The position numbers and the translations under genes are program-made. Below the pieces are notes generated by a model, which was given only the letters and a program-made list of their open reading frames with translations, made no database searches and was not told where the DNA came from. Positions 25,201 to 35,900 of a DNA stretch of 64,000 nucleotides are shown here, in pieces. Location of the stretch: contig NZ_JBGCCH010000027.1 in assembly GCF_041261205.1 (NCBI RefSeq), forward strand, positions 1-64,000. The letters run 5' to 3'. Each line of letters begins with the position of its first letter. Position 1 is the stretch's first letter. Source of the stretch: Catenulispora sp. MAP5-51 (GTDB taxonomy: Bacteria > Actinomycetota > Actinomycetes > Streptomycetales > Catenulisporaceae).

Positions 25201-28200
25201 GCAGGTCGTTCGTGGTTGAGGTCCACACGTTTGACTTGGTGCCGTCGGTCACCGTGGAGACGGTGCCGTTGTTCACGTATTGGAAGTCGTATTTGGTGAT
25301 GTCGGCGTCGCCCACGTTGCCGGTCGGCGCCGGCGGGTTGTTGTGGTATGTCCACAGCGCTGAAGTGCGGCCGCGGGCGTCGGTGAACGTCGACGTGGCG
25401 CCCGCGGAGGCGGTGCCGTTACCGGACGGGGATGTGACGTCGGTGCGGTCCACACCTGGGTAGGCGGTGGTGGTCACGGCACCGGGTATCACCGCCGAGG
25501 TCGGGGAGCCGCCGCCGACAGGGGCGGCGTTCGTGTACTGCGTCACCGTAAGCGTCCGGGAAAGTCCGTCGTAGGTGGTGACCTGCTGCGAGGGAAGTGC
25601 GTCGCCGTAGCTCCGGAAAGTGCCCGAGGGAGCGTCGACGTTGTCCCAGTGCGCGGCAGCGGTGCGCCACGGCTTGCCCAGGCTGTTGAACTCGGCCTGG
25701 GTGGAGATCAGGCCGGAGGAATCGTCCGCCGGAGTGGCCTGGGTCTCGATCTGCTCGCCGAACGCGTCCAGGATTACGTCGGACTCGGCGTAGGTGTCGT
25801 TCTCCCGCAGTGTCCGCGTCTGCACGTAAGGGTTGGTGGCCGCGACGCTCGGCGACAGGGTCGTCCCGAACACCCCGTAGGTGTAGGTGGTGTCCGGCGT
25901 GGAGGCGTTGGCCGCCTTCGGATGGTCGGGGTTCCACACCTGCGTGGCCCGGCCCAACCCGTCGTAGACGGCGTCGGCCTGGCGACCGTTGATGTCCACG
26001 GCGGTCTCGGTCACCTGGCGACCCAGGTCCACAATGGCGGTCGAGGTCCACCCCTTGGCGTTGGTCGTGGTGATCGACGTCGGCAATAGCCCAGGCTTGG
26101 AGACGAACCCAGTTCGGGTGGTGTGCTGGTCCGCGTCCTTGGTCGACGTCAGTCTGCCGTAGCCGTCGTAACCCATGGTCGCGGTGGTGACCAAGGAGCC
26201 GCCGGCGGTCGGGTAGGCCAGGGTGGACGTCACCGACCCGGCCGTGACCCCCGGGAACGTCTGGCCGTCATACACCGTCTCGGTGTCCGAAGTCGTGGTG
26301 GCGTTGGTTTCCGATGTGGTAGTGCAACTACCCCCGGCCGGAACGGTGGAGGTGATGACCTCGTCCGAGTAGGCGCTCCACTCGTAGCCGTCGACACCTG
26401 CGGCAGTATTGATCGCGTACCGGTTGAACGTACACAGCTCCTGCACGTTGCCCAGCGCTTTGCCGTTGGCGTCCGTGTCGCCCTTGTCGTCGGTGGTCAG
26501 CAGTCTGCCGTTGCCCCCGGTACCGCCGGCACTGGTGAACACCGGCAGGGAGTTGTCGTAGGTGTAATCGACCTCGGTACGGCGCAGACCACCTGTGGAT
26601 AGCGGGGCGTAACTGATCTTCTTGGCGATGTGCGAGAAGTGCGCGCGTTGCAGCGGTAAGGGTGAGACCCGGGCGTGTGTCGCGGTCACCATGCCCGGAT
26701 CATTCGGGTCTTCAGGAACGCTGATGCTGTCGCTGACGACAGTGCTGGAGTTCTCCGATGCGAAGACCTGTGTCTCCAACGCCTGCCCGGCCAAAGCGTT
26801 GTCGTCGCGGTAACCGAACCCGTTGGTGTTGGTGCAGGCGGCGTTCGCCGGCCCCTGCTTCTGCGAGTCGTTCAAACACACCGGCTTGGTCGGGTCCTGG
26901 TCCATACCTTGGAAGTACGTGGTGGTGCTGGAGGAGTTGGCGCCGGTGGACTCGCCGGACGTCGTAGTTGTGACCTGGCGGAAGCCCCGGTACTGGTCGG
27001 CAATGCGGGGGGCGGATGGGTCAACCTGCTCGGAGTCGTTGGTGTGCCACGCTGGCGTGCCCACGTAGGTGTAGGCAGTGGAGTGCGTCTTGGAGTACCC
27101 GTAGTTGGTGTTGATGGTCGTGCCGTCCACCACCGATACCGAGGTCACCACGTACTTGAAGAACCAGTCGGTGTGCTTGTTCCCGTTGGAGTCCGTGTAG
27201 TTCTCGGGGTAGCACAGGGTGGCATTAGCGATTGTGGTCGGCGGCGCAGTCGAACCGCAGCTCAACGTCCCGGGCATATCGTAATTCACGGTGGTGATGG
27301 CGCCGAGCTCATCAGTGATCTGATCCAACCGGAAACGGTCGAACTGTGATGTGGTCCACGGCGTGAGCGCCGTATCGCGGTTCGGCTTTGTGTTGTCGTA
27401 TCCGAGATTGACCGCCGGCGCTGTCGTGGAAGCCACCGTACCGTCGGAATTGGTCAGGTACCCAGTGTGGACGATGGAGTCCAACCGCAGCTGCGCCGAG
27501 TTACCGGAAGTCCCAGGGTCCAGCGGGATCGGGAATGACTGGTTGAACGTATATGTATCCACCGCCCGGAAGTTCACCGGGGTGCCAGACGGCTGAGAAC
27601 CCGTCGACGCACCGCTATTGACGGCAGTGGTGATTCCGGCCAAGCGAACGGTGGAGAAGAAGGCTGGCGAACCCACCGCGCACGTGGTGCTCCCGCTCTT
27701 ACAGTGCTGATCCCATGGCACATCCGTGAACGCACCGGAGTTGGTATCCGTGATCCCGGTGGTCGCAGTACCGACGGAGACCGTCGGCGGCGTCGTGGGG
27801 CAGGCGTTGTCTGTTGAGGAATACACGCAGCGTGGCATGTAGTCGAACAGCACCGTCGAAGCGGGCGCCGGCCCGGTGTTGGTGCCGTCGGCCAACGCGC
27901 CGGCCGCCTTGTCGACGTTGCCGGTCTGCCAGCCGTAGTCGATCTCCCGCAAGAAGCCCCCACCGGTGTATTCGGTGGTGGAGCCGTTGTGCATGTAGTA
28001 GTCCTCTTCCCGCGCATACGTGTAACGAGTCACGTTGTTGTGCGGGTCGATGACGAAGTCCAGGTTCCAGCGCCAGCCCTGGCGGCACGACGAGGCCTGC
28101 TCGCTGCCTGTCGGATCATTGCAGCTGGTGCCGACGCCGGTCCCGAACACCGGCGTTGACCAGGTCGAGTACGTGGGGGCGTCCGACATGCCGTCGCCGC

Positions 28201-29659
28201 CGTAGTTCTGCGGCAGCCGGTTGGCACCGTACAAGTAGACGGTGCCGTCGGTCGCCGTGAGCTTCCAGTACCCGTTGTTGACGGTGTTGTTCCCGCCAAG
28301 CGCGCCGGTCATGAACTGCACGCGCGTCCCGTCGTCCACCGCGAGGCGCCACTTGGAGTTGTCGCTGTCGTCGCGGACCAGGCCGCCCGCGTGCGCGCCG
28401 CCGGAGATCGCGGCGTTCGCCGTTCCCTGACACAGGTCGCCGACGGTCGCCCAGGCCGAATTGACCGTCGCGCACGGCATGTACGTCGTCTCGATGTACG
28501 AGGAGGCGCCGCCGCCCAGGTCGAACCCTTCGCCGACCACCGAGGTCTGGCCGTTCGACACGGTGGTCCGGCCGTCGACCGACCCCGAGTCGTACGCCAG
28601 CGACACCCCGGGGGCGCCGTTGCCCAGCGACGGCGGAGTAGACACCGGATAGGACCATTCGAAAGACCCGGAGTTCCCCGAGGTGGTCCAGGAGTCGCTG
28701 GACTTCAACGAGGACGCCGTGAAAGTACCGCCAGCGGGACCAGTCGCTGTGGACGTCGCCGCGAGCACCATCGTGCTGGCGGCGGCCTTGGACGTCGCCG
28801 CGTCGGCCGACGATTGCGAGATGCCGGTCGAGGAGGCGCCGTGCTGTCCCGGGATCGTCACCGTGGCGACCAGTCGCTGGTGGTCGTGGTCGTTGACGGT
28901 GGTCACCGGTGTCTGCACCCGGCATTTCGGAACCGTCGGCGTGGTCAGCGCACAAGCCGGCAGCTGCACCAAGTGCAGACGGTCGCTGAAGTCCGCCCCG
29001 AACGCACCGGCCCACGCGCCGTAGGACACCGCGACATCGGCCGTGCCGGGCGTCTTGACGGTGTCGGGCTGGGCGACGGTCACGATGACGCCGGACACCC
29101 CAGCCGCGACCGCCTGTGCGTGCGAGGCGACGGTCGCCTGCACCGACGACGGAACCGGCGTGGCTGCTTTGGTGCTGGTGCTGGTCAGGGCAGAGCGATC
29201 GGCCGGAGCAGCGGCGGCGACCAGCGTCCCGGCCGGAGCCACGGTCACCGGCGAAGACGTTTCCGGCGCGGCCGCGAGCATCGCCCGGTTCTTCACGGCG
29301 GAGGAGGCGGAGGCGTTCACGTCTGCGGCGAACTGCTCGGCTGCCGGCCAGGTCGGCAGGTGGACCGCTGGGGACGCGGAAGTGTGAGTTTGACCCGCGG
29401 TGTGCGCTACAGCCGGAGAAGCCGCGGTGGGATCCAAACCTTTGACCTCACGAGGCGTCCACACTTTTCCAGGATGCGGACGGCCCCCATGCTTCTGTGC
29501 CGAAGAAGCCAATGCAACAGTCGCCGTCGCGGGGCTCACCGCCGCCGCACCGAGCGTCAAAGAAAGAAGAATCGCAGCCCAGCGGGCACCGCGATACCGG
29601 GAAGTCCCAGTCCGCGAATTCCGCCCACGTCCCGCACCCGGAGCACGCCGAATTACCAT
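22286..29659 (-). CDS. Secreted RHS-repeat polymorphic toxin
   Basis: The start is ATG 29659 with GAGGG upstream; the open frame extends further to 29791. About 2457 residues. A basic region and signal peptide (RWAAILLSLTLGAAAVSPAT) are followed by a long secreted N-terminus, then many YD/RHS repeats (for example YDGYGRLTSTKDADQHTTRT and YDAAGQVTSVADLQNYNALG) and the core end YDALTGRFISADPVFQPNSP, then YSYAGNDPVDNSDPTGL. The last about 304 residues are the variable tip: a hydrophobic Gly/Ala-rich stretch (MLGGAGATTGGALLMATGFG), then a final domain of about 105 residues (IKAAIRNKTLARRAVGNYGT; WVYDFPGHEDRFRVIINQYG; VHNYRNIYQL). The tip resembles RNase-type toxins only loosely. The next gene is a candidate immunity gene. 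Confidence 0.9.
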   Translation of the reverse strand: MVIRRAPGAGRGRNSRTGTSRYRGARWAAILLSLTLGAAAVSPATATVALASSAQKHGGRPHPGKVWTPREVKGLDPTAASPAVAHTAGQTHTSASPAVHLPTWPAAEQFAADVNASASSAVKNRAMLAAAPETSSPVTVAPAGTLVAAAAPADRSALTSTSTKAATPVPSSVQATVASHAQAVAAGVSGVIVTVAQPDTVKTPGTADVAVSYGAWAGAFGADFSDRLHLVQLPACALTTPTVPKCRVQTPVTTVNDHDHQRLVATVTIPGQHGASSTGISQSSADAATSKAAASTMVLAATSTATGPAGGTFTASSLKSSDSWTTSGNSGSFEWSYPVSTPPSLGNGAPGVSLAYDSGSVDGRTTVSNGQTSVVGEGFDLGGGASSYIETTYMPCATVNSAWATVGDLCQGTANAAISGGAHAGGLVRDDSDNSKWRLAVDDGTRVQFMTGALGGNNTVNNGYWKLTATDGTVYLYGANRLPQNYGGDGMSDAPTYSTWSTPVFGTGVGTSCNDPTGSEQASSCRQGWRWNLDFVIDPHNNVTRYTYAREEDYYMHNGSTTEYTGGGFLREIDYGWQTGNVDKAAGALADGTNTGPAPASTVLFDYMPRCVYSSTDNACPTTPPTVSVGTATTGITDTNSGAFTDVPWDQHCKSGSTTCAVGSPAFFSTVRLAGITTAVNSGASTGSQPSGTPVNFRAVDTYTFNQSFPIPLDPGTSGNSAQLRLDSIVHTGYLTNSDGTVASTTAPAVNLGYDNTKPNRDTALTPWTTSQFDRFRLDQITDELGAITTVNYDMPGTLSCGSTAPPTTIANATLCYPENYTDSNGNKHTDWFFKYVVTSVSVVDGTTINTNYGYSKTHSTAYTYVGTPAWHTNDSEQVDPSAPRIADQYRGFRQVTTTTSGESTGANSSSTTTYFQGMDQDPTKPVCLNDSQKQGPANAACTNTNGFGYRDDNALAGQALETQVFASENSSTVVSDSISVPEDPNDPGMVTATHARVSPLPLQRAHFSHIAKKISYAPLSTGGLRRTEVDYTYDNSLPVFTSAGGTGGNGRLLTTDDKGDTDANGKALGNVQELCTFNRYAINTAAGVDGYEWSAYSDEVITSTVPAGGSCTTTSETNATTTSDTETVYDGQTFPGVTAGSVTSTLAYPTAGGSLVTTATMGYDGYGRLTSTKDADQHTTRTGFVSKPGLLPTSITTTNAKGWTSTAIVDLGRQVTETAVDINGRQADAVYDGLGRATQVWNPDHPKAANASTPDTTYTYGVFGTTLSPSVAATNPYVQTRTLRENDTYAESDVILDAFGEQIETQATPADDSSGLISTQAEFNSLGKPWRTAAAHWDNVDAPSGTFRSYGDALPSQQVTTYDGLSRTLTVTQYTNAAPVGGGSPTSAVIPGAVTTTAYPGVDRTDVTSPSGNGTASAGATSTFTDARGRTSALWTYHNNPPAPTGNVGDADITKYDFQYVNNGTVSTVTDGTKSNVWTSTTNDLLGHSVTQKDPDTGTSTTIEDNAGLLVQTQDGRGQTLSYYYDVLNRKTAEYNAPYTSAGTPAASALMASWSYDSVPGSDGKTDYGLPASSIRYMDNGTTQYTSAVTGYDAGGRALGASATIPPADNNGALATTYQTNNYYTSVTGRLDHTDLPAVPNSGMPLETVYNSYNDNGLLLATGGNADYVFATTYDQLGRIASRTLGDYPYQVVQQNLYDAGTGRLTNSFVDASAGQNGNTNALNTYGVDYSTYTYDAAGQVTSVADLQNYNALGTYQPIYARDNQCFTYDYAGRLTNSWTDTGDQTPSAATGVNAGNPAIPNNGPKPGGIGSCASSTTNNPPTAASAASGQISGSTATGAMTSPAPYWQSYGFDATNAVGLGNGAVTGNRSTVTDHDITGTVAKDVTRTSSFPAAGSTNTAGSATTGGTGPHLLSSVTATGVSTPDTFTYDGAGNTTGRTITTQGSAGNANETLKWDPEGRLASDANTTTNTTASYVYDADGNQLIRRDYTTGSTNGTITLYLGGTEIHLSTTSGRVTAQRYYAAPGAPTIVADQTGTLTYEVSNPQSTATTTISAATGQVQARRYNKPFGDSRGTPVTPTTTPAWPDDHTFLGKTTDASTGLVDIGARKYDALTGRFISADPVFQPNSPQAIGGYSYAGNDPVDNSDPTGLICDADTGTCHGLPPTTSQTPAPSGGSGPCAGLSGYAKKECVSGQDDSSDTGGDSQSDDSAPLTPDDAKQISQEYADLLKAYYAKTIHRSCGARGGYCPVSQAQVDGIDSFNFDPSAAFDALGDALQMLGGAGATTGGALLMATGFGVTDTGAGAPVGIPVMAGGAIATGYGISTVSSGANGLANDLGTMFSTSSRTPQVPNVIKAAIRNKTLARRAVGNYGTPCEDDPTLDCIGVRSGMGPSQVRKWAGAWVYDFPGHEDRFRVIINQYGDMAWVGPGSDGVHNYRNIYQLGTIAQNNLAGFGP

Positions 29660-29936
29660 GCCACCCTCAACGAAGCAAACGAGAAGAGAACACACCGACA
29701 AGACGCCGATGCGGCACAGCCCCACCACGAGGCGCAGAAACCAGAACCCCCCGGCTCCAGAACCCCGGTCGCTTAATCGGTTGTTGATCACTCGACCGAT
29801 CCGTCAGCATGCCGCAGAACCTTGACCGACGCAAGTGTTCGATCGAGTACTGATCCGAGCATTGCCGAGGTCTTGTGGTTCCGTTATGTTCACCGGGCTG
29901 ATCATCAACGCACTGTGGAACAAACTGGAGGACCCA
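29660..29936. promoter_or_regulatory. Divergent promoter region between the RHS toxin and the lectin protein
   Basis: About 277 bases separate the starts of two giant secreted proteins. It should hold promoters for both. I see no clear palindromic operator. GGAGG at about 29926-29930 is the ribosome binding site for GTG 29937. Confidence 0.45.
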
Positions 29937-32900
29937 GTGGGGGGCAAACCACGTGGTCGCCTATGGCGACTGGCGTCTATAGGGATGGCGGCCAGCCTTT
30001 GCCTGGCCGTGTCATCCGGCACCTTCGCCGTTGCCGGGACCGCAGCCGCGCCCGGCGCCGGCGGTCTCGTGCAGACCCACGACCCGAAGGACCCGAATAA
30101 GCCTTCGGGACCGGCAGACACCTCCAAGCCAGGCGCCAAGACGACGGCGCCCGCGTTGAGCTCGATGAGCTCTCAGACGACACCGGACCCTGCGAAACTG
30201 GCCATCGCCGACGCCATCGCGACCGCGAAGAAGACTCACAAGTCGGTCCCGATCCCCGCGGCGACGACCGCCTACGCCACCATGGTCGCCAACCCCGACG
30301 GCACGGTCAGCGCCAACAGCCACGTCAACCCGCAGCGTGCGAAGGTCGGCGGGCAGTGGGAGCCGATCGACACCACGCTGGCGGTGGGGTCCGACGGCCA
30401 GCTACACAGCAAGGCCACCGTCACCGCGATCACCCTGTCCGACGGCGGCAGCGCGCCGCTGGCGGTCACCGACGACGGAGCCGGCCACGTCCTCACCCTG
30501 ACCTGGCCCGGCACCCTCCCGAAACCGACGGTGTCCGGCGCCGTCGCCACCTACCACGCTGTGTACCCCGGCGTAGACCTCCAAGTCACCGCATCCGCCA
30601 CCGGCATCACCCACCTGCTGGTCGTCCACGACGCCGCCGCAGCCGCCAACCCGGCGCTGTCCAGCGTCCAGATCGGCGAGACCGGCACCGGAGTGCAGAT
30701 CTCGGCGACCCCCGCCGGCGGCGTCCAGGCCGTCGCCGCAGACGGGACCAAGGTCTTCACCGGCCAGGAACCGCACATGTGGGACTCGGCCGGCAAGGCG
30801 AGCCCGCCGTCCGGCTCCTCGAAGGCCGCCGCGCCCGCGATCGCGGACAGCGGGCCGCACACCGCCGCGCTCCCCGCGCACGTGGCCAACGGCAAGATCA
30901 CCCTGCAGCCGGACCCGAACCTGCTGCGCGGCGCCTCCACCATCTACCCGGTCTACATCGACCCGGCGTGGGTGGAGAACCCGCAGAACTGGGTCGAGAT
31001 GGACTCCGCGAACCAGAAGGTCTGGGACGGCCAGGCGCCCTATCCGTGGGGGACGCAGAGCCAGCCCTACGACAACAGCATCGTCCGAGTCGGCAACAGC
31101 GGCGGCACCGTGTTCCGCTCCCTGCTGCAGTTCAATGCCGACATCCTCGCGCCCAACAACTACACCAACTTCCTGATAGTCAGTGACGCCTGGCTATACC
31201 TGACCTTCCAGGGCAGCTGCGTCACGACCGACGTGTGGGCCACCGACCGTTTCGACTCCGGCATCAACTGGGGCAACCAAGACTCCGGAGGCGCCACGGG
31301 GTACAGCGTGTGGAGCGGCGGCCACGTCATCGGGACCAACAACTGCTCGGCCAACCCGTGGAACCCCATCACCATCAACGACGCGAGCCAGGTCCAGCAG
31401 GTCTTCGCCAACCACGGGCACACCTTCAGCGTCGGCCTGCGGGCCCACAACGAGGCCGCCGGCGGCGGCTACGGCGGCATCCAGGTCCTCAACAATGGCC
31501 TTATCTACGACGCCAACATCACCGTCAAGTTCGTCGCAGAGCCCTGGTTCGAGAATGTGGGCACCACCGGCGTGGCCGCTCCCGTCGGAAACCACGGTGC
31601 GACCCAGCAGATCTGCGGCAACGACATGACCACCGCCGGCTATCTGCCGATGGTCTCGGGCCCCGCCACCTTCACCGCCGGCCTGGCCGACTGGGACGCC
31701 GAAAAGATCGACTACCACTTCTGGCTCAACGATTTCACCAGTCAGAGCGGGACCCAGGACGGAGGATCAGGGAGCGTCACAGCCATACCGTATTCACAAT
31801 CACAAACACCCGGCAGCCCCGGCACCGGCGGTGCGACGACCCCGCTGACTGGCTCCTTCCCCACCACAACCTCGACAGTCACCTGGTTCGGCGGCATGAC
31901 GGGCACCAGGCAAAGCGTGACCGGTATCCGAGACGGCGACCTGTATCAGATGTTCGTGCAGGCCCAGGATGATGATCCCACCGTCGACACGGCCTTCAAC
32001 AACGCCAGAGGAGCCAGCGGCAACAACCTGGAATACCCGTACATCCAGTGCTACTTCCACGCCGCGTTGTCCGCCCCGCTTCAGCCGGACTTCCCGACCA
32101 ATGCCGGGACCACGTTCGTCAGCAGCGGAACCCACCTCACCGGCAACTACCCGGTCGTCGGCGACGGCGGCAACATCATCGTCCACTCCAGCGCCCCGCA
32201 CACGCCCATCGCCCGGTTCGACTGGGCCCTGAATACCTCCTCCACCAACGCCGGCGCCTACAACTGCGGCGGCGTCATCAACGCCGCGTGCGGCTCGGTG
32301 GCAGCCAACAACGCCCTGGACAGCACCTCCACCATCACCATCGGCAACGGCCCCAACACCCAGACCCTGGGAACCGGTGAGCACTGGGGCAACAACTACG
32401 TGTACGTCTCAGCGGTCGATGTCGCCGGCAACGTCTCGGCGGCAGCGCGCTTCGACTTCTTCCTGGGCGAGCCATTCCAGCCGGTCTCCTTCGGAAACGT
32501 CACCGGCGACGGCACCCCCAACCTGATGAAGGCCGACACCTCCGGGAACCTGGACATCTATCCGGCGAACCAGGACATGGACCCCAACGCCGCCGACGCC
32601 GTCGAGGTGGCGCCCGCCGCTGCCGCGCCCAACGGCACGTCGTGGAAGAACGCGCTGTACACCCACCGCGGCGCCGAACGCGTCCAGCCCACCGACGACC
32701 TGTTCGCGTGGGACATCGGCTCGGACAACATCGGCCATCTCTACTACTACTTCAACGCCCAGACGGCCTCGGCCAGCACTCAGCCCGGCTACGTACCACC
32801 GGCCCGCCTGGACACATTCACACAAACCCAGCGGAGCCTGATCACCAGACCGACCTGCACCCCGTCGGCGACCAACGGGTGGTGCGTCGGCTACAACCAG

Positions 32901-35900
32901 AGCAACTGGAACGACGTCAAGAAGATCCTGGCCGTCGGACCGGTCCTGGGCGGCTGCAACATCAAGGCGCCCACGACCGCCTGCAAGACCAACCTGATCA
33001 CGATCGAGACCGACGGGCACAGCCCGGCACGGATGTGGATGTTCTCCCCCGCCGGCATCGGCCAGCTGCGCAACCCCGTCCTGCTCTCCACCTCCACCCC
33101 CGCCTCGGCCGCCGGCCCAGGCTGGGACTGGGCGACCGTGCGCTTCCTGATGGCCCCCGGCAACGCCGCCGGACACCCGGCCCCGACCGGTGCACCCGCT
33201 GCTGGCGGCATGCCGGACCTGTGGGCCGTCGACTCGACCGGCACCCTCTACCAGTTCACCAACCACTCAGACACCGCCCTGGCCGGCGCCGGCCTCGGCG
33301 ACCTGAACGCCAAGACGCAGTTGGGCACTACCGGGCAGTTCAACAACTACGACTGGGTCAGCACCGCCGGGGACCTGAACGGCGACGGCAACCCCGACCT
33401 GTGGGTCGTTAACGGCGGCCGAATGGACGTCCTGTTCGGCCCCATCGGCGCCAACATCACCGACCAGAACACCAAACCGATGAGCGGCACCGGCACCAAG
33501 CCCACCCAAGCCCAGAGCACCGCCACCACCGCCGACTGGACCTCCAACGCCGCCACCCTCCAGGGTGATGTCGTCGGCGGCGGTCTGGCCGGACAGGTGC
33601 GTCTGCCCGGCGTCGTCGGCAGCACCGCCCCCGGTCAGAAGTGCCTCGACGACCTCAACGGCAGCCTGGCCGACAGCACTACCGTCATCGACATCTACGA
33701 CTGCAACGGCACCATGGCACAACAATGGACCTTCGCCCCCGACGGCACGATCCGCTATCTGGGCTCCGACCCGACCGACCCGAAGTGCCTAGACACCAAT
33801 AACGGCCTCATCCAAGGGCAACTGGTCACCTTGTTCAGCTGCCAGCCGAAAAGGAACCAGATCTGGCGGACCATCCCGTCGCCATCCACCCCCGGGACGT
33901 ACTGGATCTACAACCCCACCTCCGGAATGTGCCTGGACGACAGCAACGGGAATAGCAGCAACCACAACCCCTTCTGGCTCTGGCCCTGCATCGACAGCAT
34001 CGCCCAGCGCTACCAGCTGCCCAAGGCCGCCGGGGCGATGCAACAGGTCGAGGCGGAGTCCCTGTGGGGCAGCCAGAGCGGTGCCACCCCCACCCCGCAA
34101 GCAAACTGCTGCGGCATCAGCCTGTCTAACGGCTACCAGAGCTACTTCCCCGCCACCGCGGCCGGCGCTTCCATCACCTACAACTGGTATGTGCCCGTGA
34201 CCGGCACCTACATCGTCGAGCCCTCGCTGACCAAGACCAACGACCGAGGCCAGTACACACTGACAGTCGACAGCACCAAGCTGCCCACGACCTTCGACGG
34301 GTATCAGGCGTCGGGTGTCTCCCTGGCCACCGTCCCGTTCGGGAAGATCTCCCTTTCTGCGGGCATGCACAACTTCATCTTCACCGCGGCAGGCACGAAC
34401 GCCGCCAGCATCGGTAACCGCTACGTGCTCGGCGTCGATACCCTGGCACTCGCGCCCACCACGACAACCGGCCCCACTGCCGCGCTGAAGGTCTCCAGCC
34501 CGGGAATCGTCAACCAGCCGGTGACCGCCGACGCCTCGGCATCGTTCCCTGGCACGGCGGGGATCACCGGCTACACCTTCGACTTCGGTGACGGCACGGT
34601 GGTCGGCCCGCAAGCCGGCCCGACTGCGCAACACGCCTACACCGCCGCCGGCACCTTCCAGGTGAAGGTCAGCGCCACCGACGTCAACAACGCAAGCTCC
34701 ACTTCTTCCACGACCGCGGTCGTCATCCTCAGCGGCCCGCCGGTCATCAACGGGGACTTCGAGTCCGGGAGCCTGGCCGGCTGGCCCGCGTCCTACAACT
34801 CTGGCGTCACCACTACGAACCCGCACAGCGGCACCTACGCCGGGCAGATCAACGCACCAACCGGCGGCAACGGATCCATCGAACAAGTCGTGAGTGGGCT
34901 GACACCCAATACCGGCTACACGCTCACAGGCTGGGTCCGCACCGACGGCGGCACCACCATCTTGGGCACCAAGTTCTACGACGCCGACCCCAACGACGAC
35001 ACCGGCGACACCACCACCGCCACCACCTGGACCCAACTCAGCAGCCAATTCACCACCGGACCCACCAACACCACCGTCGACATCTACTGCTACCGACCCA
35101 CCGCAGGCACCTCAGCCTGCGACGACTTCACCCTGCTGGCCAACCCCGCAGCGGGCGCCGTAGGCAACCCCGACTTCGAAACCGGGAACCTCGCCGGCTG
35201 GAACGCCGCCAACAACGCAGGCATCACCACCACCAACCCCCACTCCGGCACCTACGCCGGACAAATCAACGCACCCACCGGCGGCAACGGGACCATCGAA
35301 CAAGTCGTCACCGGACTAATCCCCAACACCGCCTACACACTCACCGGCTGGATCCGCACCGACGGCGGCACCACCACATTGGGCGCCAAACAATTCGATC
35401 CCGCAGGCGACAAGCAAGAAGCCACCACCACCAACACCGGCTGGACCCAGCTCACCGACCAGTTCACCACCGGAGTGAACAACACCACCGTCGACATCTA
35501 CTGCAACCGAGCCACAGCAGGCACCTCCGCCTGCGACGACTTCACACTGACCCCCACCCCGGCAACCGTGCCCAACCACGACTTCGAATCCGGGAACCTG
35601 GCCGGCTGGACCGCCTCCTACAACGCAGGCGTCACCACCACCAACACCCACACCGGCACCTACGCCGGACAAATCAACGCACCCACCGGCGGCAACGGAT
35701 CCATCGAGCAAGTTGTCACCGGCCTGACACCCAACACCACCTACACCCTCACCGGCTGGGTCCGCACCGACGGCGGCGCCACCATCTTGGGCACCAAGTT
35801 CTTCGACGCCGATCCCGACGACGACACCGGCAACTCCACCACCGCCACCGGCTGGACCCAACTCACCAGCCAATTCACCACCGGACCCACCAACACCACC

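Noticed and set aside
23921-25219. A 432-codon plus-strand frame inside the RHS gene
   Set aside because: Val/Gly-rich antisense shadow of the RHS repeats.
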